In this document: positions 25,352 through 33,543 of the stretch, piece by piece
Numbering within the stretch: position 1 is the first letter of the stretch
Layout: each line of letters opens with the position of its first letter
DNA from: an uncultured Pelagibacteraceae bacterium
Lineage (GTDB): Bacteria; Pseudomonadota; Alphaproteobacteria; Pelagibacterales; Pelagibacteraceae
Assembly: GCA_902582235.1 (NCBI GenBank)
Contig: CACHQX010000001.1
Location: 16,768 to 80,767, forward strand
Direction of reading: 5' to 3'
DNA: 64,000 nt
Program-made: the position numbers and the translations under genes
Notes under the pieces: model-generated
Database searches by the model: none
What the model was told of the DNA's origin: nothing
What the model saw: only the letters and a program-made list of their open reading frames with translations

Positions 25352-26269
25352 TCTTTCAAAAACTTTCTGTGCACTTAGGTTTTTTAAATCACTAACTTGT
25401 ATTGCTTTAAAGTTTTCTCTTTCAATACTTACTTTATAAGCTGTCGTATGACTTCCAAACAACGACAGACCTTTTACATTCAAATGTGCTGCCATATGTG
25501 CAGGACCTGTATCATTAGCAACAACAAATTTACTTCTCTTTATTAAACCTGCCAGTTCTGAGATAGAAATTGCTTTGTCTTCACTTAAAATAGAAACAGC
25601 ATCTAATTCTTTTGCTTTTTCTATTTCACCAGGTCCAGGTGCTATCACTATTTTTAGATTAGGATGATTTTGTTTTATAAGTTTTATTAATTGATCGTAA
25701 TATGGCCATTTCTTTTGTTGTAAGTGTTCAGAGCAAAAAGGAAATAACAATATGTAATCAGATAAATCATATTTTGAAATAAGTTTATCTATATTTGAAC
25801 AACACCATGAAAAATCTGGTCTCAAAGTGTGAGATGTTTTTAAACCAGATATCTTTAATTGATGATCAAATCTTTCTAATACAGGTTTTTTATCAAATTC
25901 TTTTTTTGTTTCATTGGCTGGAAGAGTAGTTTCTGAAGAAGACCATTTATAAGATCCTAAGTTAGGAAATAAAATTCTTTTATAAAATGAAGTCCTTGAG
26001 GAATTCTGTAGATCATAGACCTTTGTAAACTTATGTTGTTTAATTTTTTTCATTAATGAAAAAAGATAGATCAAATTAAATCTAGACAATCTTTTATCGA
26101 CAATTACTTCTTTTATATTGGGATTTTTTTTGAAAAGATCTGAATATACTTGAGATGTTAATAGATAAATAAAATCATCTTTATGATTATCATAAATATC
26201 TTGAATTGCCCCACTCGCTTGAGCTATATCTCCTAGTGATCCGTGCTTTATGATTAATATATTAGACAT
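25340..26269 (-). CDS. glycosyltransferase family 9 (heptosyltransferase-like)
   Basis: This 309-residue GT-B enzyme of family 9, the ADP-heptose:LPS heptosyltransferase group, starts ILIIKHGSLGDIAQASGAIQDI, the usual GT9 N-terminus with the catalytic Asp region. The C-terminal SKFVVANDTGPAHMAAHLNVKGLSLFG is the nucleotide-sugar motif. The LPS inner core is the likely acceptor. The small gene on the other side (26302) is a DUF6165-like protein, which I recall occurring near such transferases. The promoter must be within the 32 bases between the divergent starts or inside the neighbour. Confidence 0.88.
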   Translation of the reverse strand: MSNILIIKHGSLGDIAQASGAIQDIYDNHKDDFIYLLTSQVYSDLFKKNPNIKEVIVDKRLSRFNLIYLFSLMKKIKQHKFTKVYDLQNSSRTSFYKRILFPNLGSYKWSSSETTLPANETKKEFDKKPVLERFDHQLKISGLKTSHTLRPDFSWCCSNIDKLISKYDLSDYILLFPFCSEHLQQKKWPYYDQLIKLIKQNHPNLKIVIAPGPGEIEKAKELDAVSILSEDKAISISELAGLIKRSKFVVANDTGPAHMAAHLNVKGLSLFGSHTTAYKVSIERENFKAIQVSDLKNLSAQKVFERLAL

Positions 26270-26301
26270 ATTTTTAACAATTTATCACACTATAAAATTT
26301 T

Positions 26302-26691
26302 ATGAATAAAATATTAGTTGAAGTATCTGTTGGTGAGTTATTAGATAAATTAACTATCCTTGAAATCAAAAAAGACAAAATCAAAGACGCAGAAAAATTA
26401 AAATTCATAAATTTAGAATATGATTCTTTAAAGGAACAATATGATAAAAATGTGAAAGTTGATGAAAAGATAAAGAGTCTTTTCTATAAATTAAAAGAAA
26501 TAAATGCTAAACTGTGGGATATTGAAGATAATAAAAGACAATGCGAAAAAGATTCAAAATTCGATGATCATTTCATTTTATTATCAAGAGAGATCCACTT
26601 CTTAAACGACAAACGAGCAAGTATTAAGTTAGAAATAAATAATCACACTGGATCTAAGATCAAAGAGATTAAAGAGTATACTAAATATTAA
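26302..26691 (+). CDS. DUF6165-like coiled-coil protein
   Basis: This is a 129-residue soluble, strongly helical and charged protein. MNKILVEVSVGELLDKLTILEIKKDKI opens it, and LNDKRASIKLEINNHTGSKIKEIKEY closes it. Heptad-like spacing of Leu and Ile suggests a coiled coil through most of the length. I associate this pattern with DUF6165, found beside LPS glycosyltransferases, but I cannot verify this here. No catalytic motif is visible. It ends next to the convergent speDE gene with no gap. Confidence 0.7.
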   Translation: MNKILVEVSVGELLDKLTILEIKKDKIKDAEKLKFINLEYDSLKEQYDKNVKVDEKIKSLFYKLKEINAKLWDIEDNKRQCEKDSKFDDHFILLSREIHFLNDKRASIKLEINNHTGSKIKEIKEYTKY

Positions 26692-27732
26692 TTATTTGTT
26701 TAGAGAAGATGCAAAATTCCAAGAACAATCAAAGCTTGGGATATAAACTCTATCTAATGACGTATTGCCAAAACTTTTTTCAAAAAGATTTAACCATTTA
26801 TCAACTTGTTTAGGTTTTTTATCTTGGCTTCCAACTTGTGCAGTTATTGTTCCATTTGGCTTAAGAATTCTTTTTAAAGATTTGATATTTTTTGCAGCCA
26901 AATCAATACAATACTGATCATCGTTTAAGTCCACATAAATTTTATCATACTTATTATCTTCAACTGATTTAATACTTTCAAATGCATCTCCCCATACACA
27001 TTGCACATGATTTTTTGTGGTTGCTTTCTTACTTACCTTAGATAAATATTTCTCACACATTGTTACAACTTCAGGATCTAATTCATACCAATCAATTAAT
27101 TTAAAACCTTTAGATATACATTCTCTCGCAACACCTCCGTCTCCTCCGCCAATAATTGCTGTTTTATCATTTGATGGATTAAGTTTTAAACCAGAGTTAA
27201 CAAATGTAGAGCTATATAAATGTTCATCGTTTTCCGCTACTTGAAGTTCACCGTCTATAAATAAGGATTTACCAAACTGTTCTAAATCTAAAATTTCAAT
27301 ATTTTGACCTACTTTTGAAGTGAAGTTTTCTAAAACATCTTTTACCATATAATATTTTTTTAAACCTGGTGAGCTATAAATATCATCATAATAACTTATT
27401 GTATCTCTATTGAATTCTTTTTTAACAATTCTTTTATGTTTAATTTCTTTTTTTAAAATATCGTAGGCAACATTAGGATTTATTTTACCGCATGTAAAAA
27501 AATCAAAACTAATAATTCCTCTTTCTGGGAAAGTATGAAAACTAATATGACTTTCGGCTAATAACGCTACAAGGGTAAAGCCCTGTGGTTCAAATTTGTA
27601 CTTAGAGATCTCTAAAACAGTTACTTTTGCCTTTTTTGATATCTTATAAACAAGTTTTTCAAAAAATTTTGGTTCGTACTCTTTTTTAGTACCTATAATA
27701 TCTAAAGTGACGTGCTCCCCAACCTTCGTCAT
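26692..27732 (-). CDS. S-adenosylmethionine decarboxylase--aminopropyltransferase fusion (SpeD-SpeE)
   Basis: One 346-residue chain holds two successive polyamine enzymes. Residues 1 to about 125 are a bacterial AdoMet decarboxylase: LLAESHISFHTFPERG contains the Ser that becomes the pyruvoyl group after self-cleavage, and DFFTCGKINP follows. From about residue 130 it is a spermidine synthase: FGKSLFIDGELQVAENDEHLY and the decarboxy-AdoMet motif IIGGGDGGVARE. The later aspartate motif, usually DSSDP or DSTDP, reads VDLNDDQYC, so the amine acceptor may differ from putrescine. Products are a polyamine and MTA. It is last in an operon with mtnA and a class II aldolase, which would handle the MTA. 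Confidence 0.9.
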   Translation of the reverse strand: MTKVGEHVTLDIIGTKKEYEPKFFEKLVYKISKKAKVTVLEISKYKFEPQGFTLVALLAESHISFHTFPERGIISFDFFTCGKINPNVAYDILKKEIKHKRIVKKEFNRDTISYYDDIYSSPGLKKYYMVKDVLENFTSKVGQNIEILDLEQFGKSLFIDGELQVAENDEHLYSSTFVNSGLKLNPSNDKTAIIGGGDGGVARECISKGFKLIDWYELDPEVVTMCEKYLSKVSKKATTKNHVQCVWGDAFESIKSVEDNKYDKIYVDLNDDQYCIDLAAKNIKSLKRILKPNGTITAQVGSQDKKPKQVDKWLNLFEKSFGNTSLDRVYIPSFDCSWNFASSLNK

Positions 27733-27738
27733 AAAAAG

Positions 27739-28386
27739 TTATCCTTTTTTATAGTTTTTAACTTTTTCTAATATTACATCCATCTCACTTGATGAAAGAA
27801 TCTTAGGTTCTCCTAACTTTATTGCATTTATATATTGATGGCAAATATTTTCAACTTCTTCTGCGAGTTCGAAAGCTGAGTTCAAGTTATCCCCATAAGC
27901 AACTTGACCGTGATTAGACATCAAGCATGCTTTTCTATTTTTTAAAGCTTCAACAATATTGTCAGATAATTCTTGTGTTCCAAAAGTTGCATACTTTGCA
28001 CACCTTATATTTTCTCCTCCAGCTAACGCTATCATGTAGTGAAAAGCTGGAATGTCTTTGTTATGTGCTGATACAGCCGTTGCGTGTGGTGAGTGCGCAT
28101 GAACGACGGCTTTTGCATCAGTCTTGTTTAAGTAAATATCTTTATGAAATCTCCACTCAGATGAGGGTTGCAAACCTTTTTCATCATAATTCCCTTTTAA
28201 GGATACAAATACGATATCCTCAGCTTTGAGACTGTCATACTTTTTGCCTGATGGAGTAATTAAAAACCCCTCTTCATTATTATTCTTAGCTTTAAGTGAA
28301 ATATTTCCTGATCTTAACGGAGATAAATTTGTACTATTTAATTTTAGAGCAAATTTTATTATTTCCTCTCTACTTTTAACGTCCAT
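27739..28386 (-). CDS. class II aldolase, FucA-like; probable 5-methylthioribulose-1-phosphate aldolase
   Basis: The 215-residue zinc aldolase resembles E. coli FucA along its whole length: PSSEWRFHKDIY has the catalytic Glu, VVHAHSPHATAVS two zinc His, IPAFHYMIALAGG and YATFGTQELS the rest. The Glu in SSEWRFH is that of aldolases, which argues against the dehydratase MtnB. No fucose genes are nearby. Instead mtnA is one gene upstream and speDE six bases downstream. This matches Ald2 of the DHAP shunt, which splits 5-methylthioribulose-1-phosphate into DHAP and methylthioacetaldehyde. Fold is certain; the substrate is inferred from context. Confidence 0.85.
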   Translation of the reverse strand: MDVKSREEIIKFALKLNSTNLSPLRSGNISLKAKNNNEEGFLITPSGKKYDSLKAEDIVFVSLKGNYDEKGLQPSSEWRFHKDIYLNKTDAKAVVHAHSPHATAVSAHNKDIPAFHYMIALAGGENIRCAKYATFGTQELSDNIVEALKNRKACLMSNHGQVAYGDNLNSAFELAEEVENICHQYINAIKLGEPKILSSSEMDVILEKVKNYKKG

Positions 28387-28699
28387 AATCTTTCAAATAT
28401 TTTATAAATAAATACCCAAAAATTACACCTACGCCTATTAGAATATACTGATAAAGCTTTAATAATAAAAACTGTGGTGGAAGCTCTCTTTCATAAGGGT
28501 TCTGCATAAAAAAGTTTTTTGAACCGTCTTCATACAAATCAACAGGTCCAATAACTAAATAAATTCCATAAATTGCTATATAAACGCATGGCGCTAAAGA
28601 AAGATAAATTAATGTCTTGTTATTTTTAACTATACTAAGCCAATTAGCTGAAACTCCAACTAATAAAAGACAAACAAGTGATAAAATAAGTGGGTTCAT
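28376..28699 (-). CDS. small membrane protein of the mtnA operon, unknown function
   Basis: This 107-residue protein has three probable helices: LILSLVCLLLVGVSANW, TLIYLSLAPCVYIAIYGIYLVIG and YQYILIGVGVIFGYLFI. Between the second and third is a polar loop, DLYEDGSKNFFMQNPYERELPP. It overlaps the aldolase by 11 bases and mtnA by four (ATGA), so it is translated as part of the operon. I recognise no family. A role in export or uptake of a product of MTA metabolism is possible but has no direct support. Confidence 0.7.
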   Translation of the reverse strand: MNPLILSLVCLLLVGVSANWLSIVKNNKTLIYLSLAPCVYIAIYGIYLVIGPVDLYEDGSKNFFMQNPYERELPPQFLLLKLYQYILIGVGVIFGYLFIKYLKDYGR

Positions 28700-29766
28700 T
28701 TAAATAAATTTTTCAATCCTTTTTCTGATGCTTCACAAATTCCTTTTTCTGTTATTAAACCAGTTATATATTTTGCTGGTGTAACATCAAATGCTAAATT
28801 CATGGCCTTACTTTTATTTGGGTATATCTGTATTTTTTTCAATTTTCCATTTTCATCAACCCCTTCAATTTTTGATAACTCCTCTGAACTTCTTTCTTCA
28901 ATTGGAATATCTTTAGAATTTTTAATTTTCCAATCAATAGTTGAACTTGGTAATGCTACATAAAAAGGCACATTATTGTCTTTCGCAGCAAGTGCTTTCA
29001 AATAGGTTCCCACTTTATTACACACATCTCCATTAGATAATGTGCGGTCAGTTCCCACAATACACATATCAACTTGCCCCCTTTGCATTAGAATTCCACC
29101 TGTGTTATCGGCAATAATTGTATTTTTAATGCCCTCTTCATTTAATTCATATGAAGTTAAATTCGCACCTTGGTTTCTGGGCCTGGTTTCATCTGCCCAA
29201 ACATGAACTGGAATACCTTTCTTGTGTGCGTGATAAATTGGTGAAGTGGCTGTACCCCAATTAATTGTTGCCAACCATCCTGCATTGCAATGAGTTAAAA
29301 TATTTACTGTATCCTTTTTTTTATTATATATTTTTTCAATTATTTTAAGACCATTTAAACCAATATTTTTACAAAACTTTATATCTTCCTCGCAAATATC
29401 GTTAGCTTCATTTATTGCGATATCTAAAATTTTATCACTGTTAAGACCTGAAATTTTGTTCATCATTCTATCTACTGCCCATTTTAAATTAATAGCCGTT
29501 GGTCTTGAATTAATTAGTTCTGTTGCTGATTTTTTCAAAAAAGATTGATCATTATTTTCTAATATTGCTAAAACTAAACCATATGCAGCAGTTGCTCCTA
29601 TTAATGGGGCACCTCTTACTTCCATTGTTTTAATGGCATTGATTGCTTCTTTTAGTGTTTTTAAATCTTTTATTACAAATTTATGAGGGAGCTTTGTTTG
29701 ATCAATTATTTTTACAACTTTATTTTCAAACCAGATTGTGCGGTGTTCTTTACCCTCAATTTTCAT
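28696..29766 (-). CDS. mtnA: S-methyl-5-thioribose-1-phosphate isomerase
   Basis: MtnA converts 5-methylthioribose-1-phosphate to the ribulose isomer in MTA salvage. The 356-residue protein has MEVRGAPLIGATAAYGL near the N-terminus, ILTHCNAGWLATINWGTA with the catalytic Cys, VDMCIVGTDRTLSNGDVCNKVGT with the catalytic Asp, and WADETRPRNQGANLT. These features separate it from eIF2B subunits. It overlaps its neighbours by four bases and one base. The presence of MtnP at 31 kb and a class II aldolase two genes downstream gives a complete short salvage route. Confidence 0.95.
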   Translation of the reverse strand: MKIEGKEHRTIWFENKVVKIIDQTKLPHKFVIKDLKTLKEAINAIKTMEVRGAPLIGATAAYGLVLAILENNDQSFLKKSATELINSRPTAINLKWAVDRMMNKISGLNSDKILDIAINEANDICEEDIKFCKNIGLNGLKIIEKIYNKKKDTVNILTHCNAGWLATINWGTATSPIYHAHKKGIPVHVWADETRPRNQGANLTSYELNEEGIKNTIIADNTGGILMQRGQVDMCIVGTDRTLSNGDVCNKVGTYLKALAAKDNNVPFYVALPSSTIDWKIKNSKDIPIEERSSEELSKIEGVDENGKLKKIQIYPNKSKAMNLAFDVTPAKYITGLITEKGICEASEKGLKNLFK

Positions 29767-30224
29767 TAGTCTATTATCTTCTTTTTTGCTTTAGTGTATT
29801 CTTCTTCAGAAAGATGTCCATCCTCATATAAATCTTTTATAGTTTTAAGTTGTTCAGCTAAATTCGTCTCAACTACATTTTTAGGTTTATCTATTATATT
29901 TGCTTCTAAATTTTCTGCACCAGGACATTTTTTTTTTCTCATCACTTTAATCAAATGAAATGACCTATTATTAGCTGCAAGTATTGCGTCATCTGCATTG
30001 TTTAATGATTGCGCCCATGCTGGCCAGAATAAAAGTGCTCTTGCAAAATTACCGCCTGATGCTTTTGATAATTCAGCCTCTTGTTTAATTTTTTTTGCTT
30101 CTTCAATTTCTTGTTTTAAATCTGCGCAATTTAAAAGATCGTCTCCTGGCTGAATTGTCTCTACCACTAAAGGTTTGGCGCACGAAAAAATAAAAAAAAC
30201 TATCAAAATTAAAATATTTTTCAT
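29766..30224 (-). CDS. SHOCT-domain lipoprotein
   Basis: The 152-residue protein has a short lipoprotein signal, MKNILILIVFFIFSCAKP, with the lipobox Cys at residue 15. The middle is helical (DLKQEIEEAKKIKQEAELSK). The end, LKTIKDLYEDGHLSEEEYTKAKKKII, is a SHOCT domain, a short helical C-terminal module of unknown role common in envelope proteins. It is the first gene of the mtnA-aldolase-speDE operon, overlapping mtnA by one base. Its function and its link to MTA salvage are unknown. Confidence 0.78.
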   Translation of the reverse strand: MKNILILIVFFIFSCAKPLVVETIQPGDDLLNCADLKQEIEEAKKIKQEAELSKASGGNFARALLFWPAWAQSLNNADDAILAANNRSFHLIKVMRKKKCPGAENLEANIIDKPKNVVETNLAEQLKTIKDLYEDGHLSEEEYTKAKKKIID

Positions 30225-30474
30225 TTATTAAAAATTAACTCTGATTCAGTAAAAATTATAGTTAAGCGTTCCATTAATAATTAAGATTAATTACCCGAGT
30301 AAAAAATTTTGCAAATGTGATATTTATGCAACAAAAAAATCCAATTTTTATGGGTTTTTTTTCAAATTCAACCTAAAAGCCTTATATTTTAAGCTCACTT
30401 TTCTATACTTTTAAGTAATATTTTGCTAAAGACACACTTGATATTAATTAATTAATAACAAAAGAGAGTACATT

Positions 30475-31134
30475 ATGAAAAAACTAGTTTTAAGCATCCT
30501 TTTCTTGCTTGGCCTTGTGTCAAATTCATATGCTACTGGTTCTGTAGGATTTACTGTTAGTTCAGCTGATATTAAATCAACTGTAAAAGATGATATCGAC
30601 AGCAACGGTACGACTGATACAACTAAGAACATTAGCAATGATGCTGTTTTTGCTTCTATTTTCTTCGAAAAAGCTATTAATGACAACATCAGTGTTGGTG
30701 TTGATGTAATACCTGGTACAGCAGAATTTGAAAGCAGATCGACTACACAAAGCTCTATTAAACAAAAGGGAAGCTCAACAACGACAGGAACTAACAAAGG
30801 TAACGTAGATGTTAGCAGACACGTAACATTATACGCACAGCCTCAAAAGGAAATCAGAGATGGCCTTAAAGTTTTTGGAACAGTTGGATACATAAGAGCA
30901 GATGCTGATTCAAGGTTGGTATCAATTTCATCAACAGATAAAGATGTTTCTGAAACTTTAAATGGAGTAAAATTAGGCCTAGGTCTTAAAAAAGAAACAG
31001 GTTTTGGTTTTATAAAATTAGAGTACAGTGAAACAGACTATGATGAAATTTCGGCTACAACAACAAATAGCACGAAAATTACAGCAGATATAGATACAGA
31101 TGTTTTAGCTTTATCTGTTGCTAAATCGTTCTAA
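30475..31134 (+). CDS. small outer-membrane beta-barrel protein
   Basis: This 219-residue protein has a clear signal peptide (MKKLVLSILFLLGLVSNSYA). The mature part alternates polar and hydrophobic residues in strands and is rich in Ser, Thr, Asp and Gly. It ends in LALSVAKSF, with the C-terminal Phe that the BAM complex recognises. It resembles OmpW/OmpA-barrel-size proteins of about eight strands. A monocistronic layout is likely: about 250 bases of upstream sequence, GAGAG before the ATG, and a strong terminator after the stop. It stands alone between the mtnA operon and mtnP. The ligand or role is unknown. Confidence 0.82.
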   Translation: MKKLVLSILFLLGLVSNSYATGSVGFTVSSADIKSTVKDDIDSNGTTDTTKNISNDAVFASIFFEKAINDNISVGVDVIPGTAEFESRSTTQSSIKQKGSSTTTGTNKGNVDVSRHVTLYAQPQKEIRDGLKVFGTVGYIRADADSRLVSISSTDKDVSETLNGVKLGLGLKKETGFGFIKLEYSETDYDEISATTTNSTKITADIDTDVLALSVAKSF

Positions 31135-31153
31135 ATACTAATCATAGAAAAAT

Positions 31154-31191
31154 TAAAAAAACCCTCTTCCTCTGGTAGAGGGTTTTTTTTT
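31154..31191. terminator. bidirectional intrinsic terminator
   Basis: The stem ACCCTCT (31161-31167) pairs with AGAGGGT (31177-31183), with a 9-base loop. A run of A precedes it and a run of T follows, so it can end transcription in both directions. It serves the outer-membrane protein gene on the plus strand and mtnP on the minus strand. The mtnP stop codon lies in the T-run. Confidence 0.88.
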
Positions 31192-32062
31192 ATTTGTTCA
31201 AAACCCTGCCAGCAATAGTTTTAAGTTTATCTTTTGTTTTTTTTGTTCTTTTTTCAGGCGCTGTTATAATTGCTAAATCTAAACAATTATTAGTTGGATC
31301 TTTTGGGTCTATATGTTTTTCAAAATTTTCAATAAGATTTTTAATCATATTTTTTGCTTTTGCAGCATTTCCCATGAGAACTTTAATAACTTGTTGAACA
31401 TCAACATTTTCATGATCTGGATGCCAACAATCATAATCTGTAACCATTGAAACAGATGCATATCTTATCTCGGCTTCCCTAGCTAGTTTTGCCTCAGGCA
31501 TATTGGTCATTCCAATTACATCAGCTTTCCAGGATCTATATAAATTTGATTCTGCTAATGTAGAAAACTGTGGGCCCTCCATTACAACGTAAGTACCACC
31601 TCTTTGATAATCTATTTTTTCTTTTTTGATGGCATCTTCACAAGCGTTCATAAGTCCAACTGAAGTAGGACTTGCCATTGATACATGGGCTACAATTTCA
31701 TCTTCAAAAAAAGTTTTGTTTCTTGCAAAAGTTCTGTCAATAAATTGATCGATAATAACAAATTTTCCTGGGGGCAAGTTTTCTTTAAGAGACCCTACTG
31801 CTGAAATAGATACAACGTCTGTAACTCCAAGTTGTTTAAGAGCATCAATGTTGGCTCTAAAATTTATATTGGATGGATTAATAAAGTGTCCTCTTCCGTG
31901 TCTTGGTAAAAAATAAACTTCTTTACTTTTATAATTCGTTTTTAAAATTTTGTCTGAAGGTTTTCCCCATGGAGTATTAATGTCTAATAACTCTCTATCT
32001 TTGAATTCTTCAACATCATATAGTCCACTTCCACCAATTATTGCTAATTTATTGTTTACCAT
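31190..32062 (-). CDS. mtnP: S-methyl-5'-thioadenosine phosphorylase
   Basis: MtnP splits methylthioadenosine (MTA) with phosphate into adenine and 5-methylthioribose-1-phosphate. IIGGSGLYDVEEF is the phosphate loop, FLPRHGRGHFINPSNINFRAN is diagnostic of the MTAP branch, and IGMTNMPEAKLAREAEIRYAS precedes VTDYDCWH. The track ORF begins at 32095, but the family start is the internal ATG giving MVNNKLAIIGG (32062), so I use that (290 residues). It is divergent from apt, which recycles the adenine, and one block away from mtnA. Its 3' end sits in a shared terminator. Confidence 0.94.
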   Translation of the reverse strand: MVNNKLAIIGGSGLYDVEEFKDRELLDINTPWGKPSDKILKTNYKSKEVYFLPRHGRGHFINPSNINFRANIDALKQLGVTDVVSISAVGSLKENLPPGKFVIIDQFIDRTFARNKTFFEDEIVAHVSMASPTSVGLMNACEDAIKKEKIDYQRGGTYVVMEGPQFSTLAESNLYRSWKADVIGMTNMPEAKLAREAEIRYASVSMVTDYDCWHPDHENVDVQQVIKVLMGNAAKAKNMIKNLIENFEKHIDPKDPTNNCLDLAIITAPEKRTKKTKDKLKTIAGRVLNK

Positions 32063-32103
32063 ATTCAAAAGATAGTTTATTAAATAATATAACACAAATT
32101 TAA

Positions 32104-32631
32104 ATGGACTTAAAAAAATTTATTAGATCTATACCTAATTATCCAAAGAAGGGTATTTTATTTAGAGACATTACCACTTTAATAAAAGATGAAAAAGCTT
32201 TCGAAGAGACAATTAATCAAATAATTGAAAGATCTAAAAAGTTTAAATTTAATAAAATTGCAGCTATTGAATCAAGAGGTTTTGTGTTTGCATCCGCTGT
32301 TTCATATACCCTCAAAAAACCGTTTATAATGTTAAGAAAAAAAAATAAGTTACCAGCAGAAACTCACTCAATTGATTTTGAATTAGAGTATGGAACTGCG
32401 ACTATTGAAGTACATAAAGACTCTATAAATAAAGACGATACAGTTTTAATCATTGATGATTTAATTGCTACTGGTGGAACAGCTGAAGCAGCTTCAAAAT
32501 TAATTGAAATTTCAAAGGGAAAAGTTGGAGCATTCATTTTTGTAATAAATCTCTTTGATTTAGGTGGATCTGATAGATTAATAAAAAAAGGTTTTAAAGT
32601 AGAGAACTTAATTGAATTTCCAGGTCACTAA
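32104..32631 (+). CDS. apt: adenine phosphoribosyltransferase
   Basis: Apt makes AMP from adenine and PRPP. In 175 residues IRSIPNYPKKGILFRDITTLI is the usual N-terminus, IAAIESRGFVFASAV is the adenine site, and VLIIDDLIATGGTAEAA is the PRPP-binding signature. It is divergent from mtnP with 41 bases between starts, and mtnP is the enzyme that releases adenine from MTA. The placement suggests a joint function. It overlaps the convergent GT2 gene by four bases. Confidence 0.95.
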   Translation: MDLKKFIRSIPNYPKKGILFRDITTLIKDEKAFEETINQIIERSKKFKFNKIAAIESRGFVFASAVSYTLKKPFIMLRKKNKLPAETHSIDFELEYGTATIEVHKDSINKDDTVLIIDDLIATGGTAEAASKLIEISKGKVGAFIFVINLFDLGGSDRLIKKGFKVENLIEFPGH

Positions 32632-33494
32632 TTTATTTTTGGTCTATACCAAGATTGCCTACCTAAAAAAGCATTAATAATACCTGACATTCTAGTCCTA
32701 TAAATATTTTTTTTTTTGTTAAAAGTGAACAAGCAGAAAGAATATTTTAGAAAATTTCCTACTAAACTACTTAATCCTAAAAAAGATGAAATAAAAATCC
32801 CCCTATGTTTTTTATTAAAATAAAGTTTTGACCACATCCAATGCCAGTTTCTTGAAAGTTCTATCTCTTCACTGTGTTTGTCGTCAACAGCCTGAGCTCC
32901 AAGATGATGAACCTTGGAATTAGTAATGATAAAGATTTTTCCACCTTTTTTTTTTGTTCTTAAACATAGGTCAACATTTTCTAAATACATAAAAAATTTT
33001 TCATCAAAGAAAACGTTATTGTTAAAATAATCTTTGTTAATTATCATCGAATAGCCATCAATTTCTTCAACCTCATAAATTATTTTGTCATCATTTTTTT
33101 GTGCTTTATCAAAATTTAATCTATAATTTGGATAATGTGGATTATCTGACAGAGGTGATAAAAGCGCAAAATTTTCTAATTTAGAAATTGAGTTGTTTAT
33201 ATTTTCTATAGTGTCATGTTTTAACAAAACATCTGGGTTTAATATATAAACATATTTTGTATTAGATTTAATAATACCAAGATTATTTCCAGCTCCCATA
33301 CCTACATTCTTAGATAAAATCACCTCAGTTTTATCATAATTTTGCTCTAATTCTTTTTTTAATTCTTCGTCAGATGAATTTTCAACTATTAATTTATTAA
33401 AATCCATTGGTAGAGAATTTAAGCAATCAAAGATTACTTTTCTACTATTAAATGTAACTATTACGAAGGTAAGATTATTACTTGTAAATTCCAT
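32628..33494 (-). CDS. glycosyltransferase family 2 (rhamnosyltransferase-like)
   Basis: This is a 288-residue GT-A enzyme. FVIVTFNSRKVIFDCLNSL is the N-terminal nucleotide site and KNVGMGAGNNLGI the conserved GNN segment. YVYILNPDVLLKHD holds the metal-binding acidic motif, and DEKFFMYLENVDLCLRTK the acceptor/base region. It resembles the dTDP-rhamnose-using WbbL-type GT2s. It sits at the left edge of the deoxysugar island, divergent from rfbB by 49 bases, so it is a good candidate to transfer the sugar made there. The donor is inferred from position. Confidence 0.87.
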   Translation of the reverse strand: MEFTSNNLTFVIVTFNSRKVIFDCLNSLPMDFNKLIVENSSDEELKKELEQNYDKTEVILSKNVGMGAGNNLGIIKSNTKYVYILNPDVLLKHDTIENINNSISKLENFALLSPLSDNPHYPNYRLNFDKAQKNDDKIIYEVEEIDGYSMIINKDYFNNNVFFDEKFFMYLENVDLCLRTKKKGGKIFIITNSKVHHLGAQAVDDKHSEEIELSRNWHWMWSKLYFNKKHRGIFISSFLGLSSLVGNFLKYSFCLFTFNKKKNIYRTRMSGIINAFLGRQSWYRPKIN

Positions 33495-33543
33495 GTGAGA
33501 ATGAAGTATACTTAAAATAACTATTATTGTAAAAAAAAAAGTA

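Noticed and set aside
27739-28386. MtnB (methylthioribulose-1-phosphate dehydratase)
   Set aside because: The whole protein, including SSEWRFH and the YATFGT segment, follows FucA-type aldolases; mtnC and mtnD are not in the block.
30333-30362. A/T-rich hairpin AAAAAATCC with GGGTTTTTT upstream of the outer-membrane protein gene
   Set aside because: The stem has only two or three G-C pairs, and no transcript is known to end there; may be chance in AT-rich DNA.
32063-32095. Upstream start of mtnP in the track
   Set aside because: The 11 extra residues (MLYYLINYLLN) are not typical; MVNNKLAIIGG is the family start.
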